DNA of 64,000 nt from Aquatica leii (Eukaryota; Arthropoda; Insecta; Coleoptera; Lampyridae): assembly GCA_035610365.1 (NCBI GenBank), contig CM069436.1:38943117-39007116 (forward strand), written 5' to 3'. A program made the position numbers and the translations under genes. The notes under the pieces are model-generated. The model saw only the letters and a list, made by a program, of their open reading frames with translations. It had not been told where the DNA came from and searched no databases. This document shows positions 58,090-64,000 of this stretch, piece by piece; within the stretch, counting starts at the first letter, position 1; every line of letters begins with the position of its first letter.

Positions 58090-58800
58090 TCCTACAGCGG
58101 TATCTCATTGGAAATGTATTTATTTTCGAAAACACGTTTAGTAGTTGGATCTATATTCTTTAACGTTAAGGAAAATAATAAGAAATCTGCTAAGTCATCA
58201 ATACCTAATGACTTTATAGCGTGTACACAAGTTTGATAAACGTTTAAAAAAATCTTTCAAGCTTTGTAGTGTAGCTGATGATGTCACTTTAAAATTTAAA
58301 ATTTTATTTAAATACATAGTAGCTATGCGTCTTTTATTTTGATACCTTTCGTGTAAGGTTTGATAAGCTAAAGAATAATAATCATCAATAAGTTGAAATT
58401 CTGATATTACTGACAAAGCTTCTCCAGACAGTACTGATTTCAAATATTGAAATTTTTGAGATATGCGTAATGAACTGTTGTTATGTACAATCGAATTGTA
58501 TAATGAAATAAATTCAGGCCACTCTTCGATATTACCAGAAAAGTTAGGCAGCGATATCTTTGGAAGCGTGAACGCGGACGAGGAAGAGTCATGAGCAAAA
58601 GATAAAGATGTTTCTTTTTGTACTGTAAGCTGTTTTTTAAGTTTAATGTAAGTAGCTCTAATGTAAGCAATCATTTCGTCAAAGGCGCAATGAGGTTGAT
58701 ACAATTGGTTTTCATCTAATTGTTCTTCGGGTTTTAAAAGCGTGTTGTATTCAACAATTTGATATTGAAAACTTTCGAAATCTGCCTCGTACCTATCCAA
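58090..58800 (-). pseudogene. BEL copy 2 Gag (DUF1759)
   Basis: 200 open codons from 58,800: 'MDRYEADFESFQYQIVEYNT' (N-terminal helical part), 'FTLPKISLPNFSGNIEEWPE', 'FISLYNSIVHNNSSLRISQK' and 'FQYLKSVLSGEALSVISEF', a textbook DUF1759 sequence. After a frame change the domain continues at about 58,195-58,090 ('LADFLLFSLTLKNIDPTTKR'). Gag forms the particle. The Met at 58,798-58,800 is the first in the frame and close to the 5' end of the recognisable element. Confidence 0.8.
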
Positions 58801-59046
58801 TTTAGCATTGCTAAATATATTATATATATATTTGGTTACAGTTTTTACAACTAATTTTATATATTCCCGATTTATGGCACATTTCTATTGGATCTGTCGG
58901 GTTACCTAAAAGGTTTTTTATGTTATTGTTAGTGGTTGTTACTATTTTGAGAAAATTTTTTGTAGTCCTTTAGTATATGTGGAATAATAGAGAAGTTTTA
59001 CATTGTATCGTTGCACACATTTACTGCTTTGATCTTGATAGCGTCT

Positions 59047-59217
59047 TGATTGATTACTAACTATTTTTTCAGTAAAACAATTTTTATTCAATTACATTTT
59101 CGAATTAGAACAAAAATATGACACTTTTTTATATGACATTTTTCTACTTAACTTTTTTTGCTAACTTGATAAGTTTATAAATATTTTTATAAAACAATTA
59201 TTTAACCAAATCGTACA
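59047..59217 (-). repeat. Candidate 3' LTR of BEL copy 3
   Basis: Direct repeat of 63,497-63,646. Shares 'actattttttcagtaaaac', 'aacaaaaatatgacactttt' and 'tataaatatttttataaaac'. It starts about 45 bp beyond the end of the DUF5641 frame, the expected place for a 3' LTR. Confidence 0.6.
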
Positions 59218-59263
59218 TACCGGCGGACCTAGAAGAACTCGCATATAGTTTTCCAATAGACTG

Positions 59264-59700
59264 TCAACGTATTTTTTCAAATCTATAGGTAATACACACA
59301 ATTTGCACTGCACGTTTGGTAATGTCAGTAGTGGTTCGGGCAGTCACTACGCGCACTACATCATTTTTTCCAGGATGAACACCAACGATTCGTCCCAGCT
59401 TCCCACAGCATGGAAGCGTGTTTTTATTTACTAAATGTATCATGGTAGCAACTTTAATGATGTCGTTTGGTGATGTTCGCCATTTTGAACGTTGTTGGAG
59501 ATTCATTAAATAATCACGTTTCCAAAATATTTGAATATCTTTTTGTATTATTTGATATTGATTTTAACGATTTTGTGGTATATCAGTAATATCTGTTTGT
59601 GGTAGGGAAGTTAGAACATTACCAACAAGAAAATGTCCCGGAGTTAAAACTTCAGCATTGTCGGGATCTTGGGTTAAAGATAAAAAGTCGCGAATTTAAA
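59264..59700 (-). pseudogene. BEL copy 3 integrase C-terminal DUF5641
   Basis: The frame 59,264-59,506 has 'DIIKVATMIHLVNKNTLPCC' and 'GKLGRIVGVHPGKNDVVRVV', the LPPxxWxxGRIxxxHPGxDxxVRVVxxRT block of DUF5641 (Trp replaced by Cys-Gly). Upstream, about 59,600-59,690, a degraded 'LTPGHFLVGN'-like string leads into it. Ends in a stop at 59,264. Confidence 0.7.
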
Positions 59701-59769
59701 ATTGTTTCAACTTGTGTAAGTATTGTGAACAATTGTTCGTCAGTTAATTGAAAAGTGTTTCGCGCCAAT

Positions 59770-60260
59770 AACTCATGTTAAATGATATTTAGCACGTTTA
59801 ACCGCCGCTTTCCACAGTCCTCCATGACGATGCGATTGTGGTTAAATGAATTTTCATTCAATCCGATTTTTCAGAAAAAAATCTGTGTAATTACTGCAGA
59901 ATCAGAAGAGAAACGAGAAAAGAGAAAAGAATCAGAGTCAGAAACACCTTCATTGTTAGCGCCTATAAAGTTGGTTCTATTGTCAGAATAAATTAATTTA
60001 GCTATACCTCTACGCGCTATAAATCGTTTTAAGGCATTAAGAAATGCTAAACTGTTTAGATCGCAGACAGTTTCAATACGTACTGCCTTTGTAGAAAAGC
60101 CTTGACAATTTTTTAGTTTTGCAGCTTTCCGTCTTTGATAGAGTAAGGACCCGCAAAATCAACACCACTGACAAGAAATGGTAGATTTTGAGTTACACGA
60201 TCAGTTGGTAAATCACCCATTTTGCTTATTCATTTAACGGGATTTACTCTAAAACATGTT
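59770..60260 (-). pseudogene. BEL copy 3 integrase core
   Basis: Minus-strand blocks: 'VDFAGPY'-like region near 60,140-60,160 (degraded), 'TKAVRIETVCDLNSLAFL' (about 60,040-60,095), 'RFIARRGIAKLIYSDNRTNF' (59,960-60,030; second catalytic Asp present), and 'HGGLWKAAVKRAKYH' (59,785-59,830), where the family's catalytic Glu (GGLWE) is Lys. Between the Asp block and this one the Ser/Asp-rich insert 'NNEGVSDSDSF' is unusual. Frameshifts present. Inactive. Confidence 0.7.
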
Positions 60261-60307
60261 ATGCATTTACGAAAAATATTTCGTGTAGTTGATCGAGCAT
60301 ATCAAAT

Positions 60308-60856
60308 TCAATGGCTTTGTCTTAATGATGCCAAAAGTGTTTGACAGTTAGCATACAATTGTCTATGATGTTCGGCACGAATAATAGGTTCATTGAGTGG
60401 ATGATTTGAGGCTAATGTTATTTGATGTTTTGTATCGTAGAATATGTTTGCCTTAGATAATCGTCCACCTACTCTCAAAAGATTGTTCGAATCAAGAAAC
60501 AGATGTAATGAGTATAATCTTGAATGTTTAGATATCACTTTATGGTTTTCAAAAGCATTACTTTCGTAAGTGAATGATTTTTGTTGCGCTAATTTAATTA
60601 GTGACGTTAGGGTTGCGTCAATTTCCGTTGATGTTATCGGATCCTTGATTCTATCTTTGTTCTTGAAGTTTATTGTTAAAAATCTACGACATATTGCGGT
60701 TACTCTTAATAGTCGATATATAGAACAGTAACGTTTTAATAAGTTAAAAATATAGATAATGTTTGTTAAAGTTACCTTAGACGAACGTTTTTCGGTAACA
60801 TTCTGATTATTGTCTTGCTGGTTAGAATAGGGATACTTTGTCTGATGTGACGACAA
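60308..60856 (-). pseudogene. BEL copy 3 integrase zinc domain and linker
   Basis: 182 open codons. The first half is the spacer after RNase H, with 'LLKRYCSIYRLLRVTAICRR' typical of the region linking RNase H to integrase. The second half, 'LHLFLDSNNLLRVGGRLSKA' and 'LNEPIIRAEHHRQLYA', is the N-terminal integrase part (LRVGGRLxxA, P-x-x-L-I-x-x-H-x-x-x-x-H). The second His of the zinc site is Tyr in 'HHRQLYA' where HxxxxHxG is usual. Confidence 0.75.
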
Positions 60857-60958
60857 CTAGTGTGGTCCTTGCCACCAAATGCTACAGTTTTTTAAATCGT
60901 TGGAAGAAATGCCACGACATAAGATATCCGCTGGGTTATCCTGAGTAGGAACGTGACA

Positions 60959-62022
60959 CTAATATTCGATTTTTGTATTATTTTGTATATCAGAAACGCG
61001 ATTGGCTACAAACGCGTTCCAAGTGTTAGCTAATAACGTTATCCAGGACAGAACTATGCTACTATCTGTCCATAGATATACTTGGTCAACGTCAATTTTA
61101 GTTGAATGACAACATTTCTTATACAATTGTGACAATAGCAACGCATCACAAAGTTCTAATCGTGGTAGCGTTATGACCTTTAAAAGTGCTACTTTTGTTT
61201 TTGAATAGCAAAGACGTATACATACTTTTCCGTTTGATGCGATAAATTTTACATAGATACAAGTACCGTAAGCAACTTGCGATGCATCACAAATTCCGTG
61301 AATTTCAGTAAAGATATTATATACTGTAGTAATGTGTCTAAGTACTGGTATTTTGTTTATATAATGTAGTTCATTAACGTATTTAATCCATGTATTAACA
61401 GTGTCAGACGGAAGAGTATCATCCCAATCTACACGACAATGCCATATTTTTTGAAGAAAAATTTTTGTATTAAAAACAATAGGAGATAACAAACCTAATG
61501 GACCAAACATTTTTGAAATAGACGATAATATGGTTCGTTTTGTTACACTGTTTTTCTCAAATTTGTCGTCGTATTGATATTTTAAAAGATCTAATTTTGC
61601 AATCCATTTAAGACATAAAGTATTAATTGTATTCTCTTCAGTTATATCATAATCGTCGATGTGGTTGAAAGCATTCTTTTCGGTTATAGTTATATCGTTT
61701 GAGACTAATTTTGTTAAGTTAAATCCGTATTGAGATAACATTTTCGTTAAATCAATTCTTAGTTTTGATGCAGATTCGATAGTTTGAGATTCAGTAAGCA
61801 GATCATCAATACAAGAATTGTGAAAAATAAAGTTTGCTGCTTCAGGAAAATTTTCTATATGCTCTATCGCAGTGTGCTGTATACTTCGAATTGCTAAGTA
61901 CGTTGCCGATGAGGTACCATAAGTAACTACATTAAGACGATAATGCTGAATACGTTGGTTGGTATCTGATCGCCATATTATACGTTGGAGATCACGTTGC
62001 TCTTCAGTTACGTATGTATATC
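60959..62022 (-). pseudogene. BEL copy 3 RT palm, A17-like and RNase H
   Basis: One long open frame. 'EEQRDLQRIIWRSDTNQRIQ' and 'LNVVTYGTSSATYLAIRSIQ' belong to the RT; 'FIFHNSCIDDLLTES' holds the catalytic Asp pair in C-I-D-D-L-L form rather than Y-V-D-D. 'SISKMFGPLGLLSPIVFNTK' is the post-RT block. RNase H follows: 'EIHGICDASQVAYGTCIYV' (Asp), 'ITLPRLELCDALLLSQL' (Glu), 'VYLWTDSSIVLSWI' (Asp). The frame starts abruptly because its N-terminal side is cut by the 699-bp insertion at 62,023; the part beyond that in the open frame is transposon sequence. Confidence 0.8.
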
Positions 62023-62721
62023 CAATGAGGTATGATATAACTACTGGAGGAACCACTTCGTATGCTAGTATGGTTACAAATTCGGTCCGGTTTTATTTCG
62101 TGTTTCCCCACTTCATCCGGGCAAGAAAGCAAACTATCTTGTATAGTTAAGCGTTTTGTAACGTTTGAATTACATTCGACAATTTTAGTTTTGTCAATTT
62201 TAGTTGCTTAAAGTGCATTTGATAATAAATTTAATAACCTTAACTTATCTATAATAAAAGGGTTTATTTTACAAACGAAAATAGGTAAAAAATAAACTTG
62301 TAGACAACGTAAAAAAAGTAATAATAAGTAGAATGCCATTTAAAAAGTATATTCACCCAATTGTAAAAACGTTTGGAAGTGTGTCGCATGTGTGGAAAAT
62401 TAGTTGTTTAAATAATTACTATATATAGTATGACTTTTGCTTGAATACTTACTGCAAAAATAATAAATGTTATTTTAAGGTAGTAGTTCCATTACATTTA
62501 AGAAGTTAATTTAAAATAACTAAATTTATGTTATTTTATTTTTAATTATATGTATTTTTAGTTTAAGAAATATGCCAATTGTTTTTATACAAGGTTTATT
62601 TTTACTTCTACCTTTCAAACGTGGTCGACTTTATGCGTTTTTGCCCGAAAGGAGTAGGGATATCGACGGCTCGTTTTTATGTACGAAGTGGTTTCTCCAG
62701 TTAGTATATTATACCTCATTG
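62023..62721. mobile_element. hAT-like MITE, 699 bp, inside BEL copy 3 RT
   Basis: The ends are inverted repeats of about 40 bp: the left starts 'caatgaggtatgatataact' (62,023) and the right end is its near reverse complement ('tatattatacctcattg', to 62,721), continuing inward to 'ggaaaccacttcgta'-like sequence. The 8-bp flanks 'tgtatatc' (62,015-62,022) and 'cgtacatc' (62,722-62,729) match at 6 of 8 positions, compatible with an aged 8-bp TSD as in hAT elements. It splits the RT between 'DIEKMYRQM' and 'EEQRDLQ', which are adjacent in other BEL RTs. No coding capacity. Confidence 0.7.
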
Positions 62722-63463
62722 CGTACATCTGTCTATACATTTTTTCAATGTCTCCCGTTATGACGTAATTATGAGTGCAAAATCGAATTAAAATTGATAA
62801 GTCGTTTTGTGTAGTCGGCCCAACCTTAAAAATGTCATTAAGAGTTACGCCGTTAGATGACTTACATGAGCCATCAAATACAACTCGCAATTTGGTAGTC
62901 GTACTTGTTTTTTTGATGACTCTGTGGTGAGGCAAATAAAATATAGGCTTTGAATTTATAAAATTTTTGTTTTTGTTAATTAGAGTCATGTGATTTAGCG
63001 ATTCGTATTCCTTCATAAAATCTACATAATTGCGTTTGAACTTCCAACTTCTAGATGAAAAACGTTTCTTTGCAATGTGCAAGGAATCACCAACCGTTGG
63101 TGATTCTTCATTTATTGGTAGTTGAACGATATAATGTCCATTGCGATTACTTTTGGCTGTATGTAAAAACTGTTCTTCAAATTCTTGTTCCGTAATTGTG
63201 TGTTTACATAATGTACAATCTTTAATTTTCCAAAAGCGTTCTATATTTTTATCGATTTTGTTAATCGATTCTACGTTTAAATTGCAGTTAAGCGGTTTTA
63301 TGTTGTCAATTTTCAATGTTGGTACGGATGCACCTAGTAGTATATCGACCTCCTTCGATTCATTAAATTCAAAATCAGGAAATACTAAGTTACGTGGGAG
63401 GTTGAGTGTAGGCATGTTGAATGAAGAAATTGAAAGATGTTCAGTAATTTGATTTTTTATCAT
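62722..63463 (-). pseudogene. BEL copy 3 protease end and RT fingers
   Basis: Open frame beginning within the protease: 'NQITEHLSISSFNMPTLNLP' and 'EVDILLGASVPTLKI' (the LLLGAD block, Asp replaced by Ser). Then the protease-RT linker 'IDKNIERFWKIKDC' and 'EQEFEEQFLHTAKSNRNGHY', and RT fingers 'SKPIFYLPHHRVIKKTST', 'TTKLRVVFDGSCKSSNGVTL' and 'YVITGDIEKMYRQM' (motif A Asp). The following residues in the frame come from the inserted MITE. The start Met is internal; the protease active site and Gag are absent. Confidence 0.8.
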
Positions 63464-63496
63464 AAGGAATGTTAGTACTGCGAAAAATGCGCTGCT

Positions 63497-63646
63497 TGAT
63501 TGCTAACTATTTTTTCAGTAAAACGATTTTTTATTTAAACAAAAATATGACACTTTGTTATATGAGATTTTTTTACTTCACTTTTTTTGGTAGCATGATA
63601 TATTTATAAATATTTTTATAAAACAATTATTCAACCGAACCGTACA
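63497..63646 (-). repeat. Candidate 5' LTR (or part) of BEL copy 3
   Basis: Direct repeat of 59,047-59,217. It begins with 'TGTACGG' on the minus strand at 63,646 and lies directly against a Penelope-like fragment on its outer side, so the BEL element probably inserted into that older PLE, or the two were joined by rearrangement. Confidence 0.55.
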
Positions 63647-63654
63647 CACATATT

Positions 63655-64000
63655 TAATTTCTTTTTTTTGCTGTTAATATTTTGTAACGTATTCACATTT
63701 TTAATATATAATTTATGTTTCTGTTTTCTAATGATATTGTTGAGTATGGATTCCGAAAATCTATTGTATGTTGTAATATGTTTAATATATTTTAATTCTT
63801 TGTTAAAATTATCTTTTGACAATAAAAAATTCAATAACCTTTGAATCAAAAGTTGAAAAGCAGCAAGTTTATGTGGCAAGCTATGGTTAGAATTATTTGT
63901 TATAAATCGCATATTAGTATCTTTGCGGTAAATGTCAATATCTAACTTATTGCTCTTTCTAGTCACTAAAGTATTTAGGAATGGCAACTTCCCATCGTTT
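63655..64000 (-). pseudogene. Penelope-like RT C-terminal fragment, runs off window
   Basis: An open minus frame entering from beyond the right edge: 'GKLPFLNTLVTRKSNKLDID', 'YRKDTNMRFITNNSNHSLPH', 'KLAAFQLLIQRLLNFLLSKD' and 'ELKYIKHITTYNRFSESILN'. This is the LPFLDxLxxR...YRKPT...H...HKxAAF block that follows the YVDD motif in PLE-type RTs. It has no stop until the Lys-rich end near 63,655, where the BEL copy 3 repeat begins. The upstream RT lies outside the window; the GIY-YIG domain is missing on the left. A fourth PLE lineage in the window. Confidence 0.65.

Larger units (their letters stand above)
54359..58800 (-). mobile_element. BEL/Pao retrotransposon copy 2
   Basis: Minus-strand order: Gag (58,800 to about 58,090), protease (57,970-57,292), RT (57,224-56,547), A17/RNase H (56,516-55,489), integrase (55,349-54,790), DUF5641 end (54,781-54,359). 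All domains of a BEL/Pao polyprotein are present except the Gag zinc knuckles, which are not visible between the DUF1759 region and protease. A candidate 3' LTR follows; the 5' LTR is absent, and the sequence next to it passes within about 240 bp into the 3' repeat of BEL copy 3. Damage is moderate: several frameshifts, a few stops and an internal integrase deletion. Confidence 0.85.
59047..63646 (-). mobile_element. BEL/Pao retrotransposon copy 3, Gag deleted
   Basis: Minus-strand pol region from protease end (63,463) to DUF5641 (59,264), bracketed by direct repeats: 59,047-59,217 and 63,497-63,646 (about 150-170 bp, roughly 85-90% alike by eye, one with a 14-16-bp insertion). Both begin TGTACG on the minus strand and read as candidate LTRs or LTR parts. 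The right repeat lies only about 35 bp from mid-protease, so Gag and the protease start are missing. No 5-bp TSD is apparent. A 699-bp MITE-like element interrupts the RT. A lineage distinct from copies 1 and 2. Confidence 0.75.

Noticed and set aside
59782-59991. Plus-strand open frame with a Glu/Lys-rich tail
   Set aside because: Complement of the BEL copy 3 integrase core, which contains GGLWK and YSDN blocks on the minus strand.
1-64000. CRISPR arrays, operons, Shine-Dalgarno sites, bacterial promoters or terminators
   Set aside because: The window is eukaryotic (spliced exons, PLE, BEL/Pao, hAT, P-like elements), so these do not apply; no regularly spaced direct repeats were seen.
1-64000. 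Ribosomal RNA or telomeric repeats
   Set aside because: No rRNA-like sequence and no TTAGG-type array seen.

Overview
This window is eukaryotic nuclear DNA, very AT-rich. I found no confident host gene. Almost everything recognisable is transposable-element sequence at different stages of decay. The mix (Penelope-like elements, BEL/Pao LTR retrotransposons, a P-element/THAP-type transposon, DUF4817-type Tc1/mariner relics, hAT relics, non-LTR RT fragments and palindromic MITEs), together with spliced transposase exons carrying clear GT/AG sites, fits an arthropod genome, most likely an insect. I cannot name the species.

Layout. 1.0-2.3 kb: a GIY-YIG fragment and a non-LTR RT relic (+). 2.4-5.9 kb: a very young Penelope-like element (PLE1) made of a nearly full copy (+) joined head-to-head to a truncated inverted copy; the arms are 895 and 894 bp. 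7.6-8.2 kb: a foldback element with a 13-bp target-site duplication (TSD). 9.3-17.5 kb: one P-element-like (THAP) gene on the minus strand, cut by two later insertions: an older head-to-head Penelope-like element (PLE2, 11.6-14.6 kb) and a 2.6-kb DNA transposon (14.8-17.3 kb) with long terminal inverted repeats (TIRs) and a 4-bp TSD inside the THAP exon. 17.5-31 kb: mostly AT-rich DNA with a DUF4817 mariner relic (22.5-23.6), a minus-strand non-LTR retrotransposon relic (24.4-26.1) and a small inverted-repeat element (27.7). 31.4 kb: a palindromic MITE. 33-37 kb: two more mariner relics and a PLE RT relic. 36.9-41.4 kb: BEL/Pao copy 1 (-). 43.5 kb: a near-perfect palindromic MITE with a TAA TSD. 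44-47 kb: two hAT relics and degenerate GC-rich repeats. 50 kb: a possible two-exon small gene. 52.9 kb: a tRNA-like SINE. 53.7-58.8 kb: BEL/Pao copy 2 (-). 59.0-63.6 kb: BEL/Pao copy 3 (-), interrupted by a 699-bp hAT-like MITE. 63.65 kb to the end: another PLE RT fragment.

Most interesting points. (1) The DNA transposon at 14,775-17,348 encodes a transposase-like protein I recall as widespread but cannot place in a superfamily. Its 4-bp TSD is supported independently because the THAP frame continues across the empty site. (2) Both larger PLE insertions have the same head-to-head inverted arrangement. (3) Several elements carry a CTGANGA-hairpin-(G)AAAC core resembling a hammerhead ribozyme. 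(4) The frame breaks in PLE1 are single-base differences in A-runs, so they may be assembly errors. I saw no evidence of a wholly new biological system. All family calls are by eye, without database searches.
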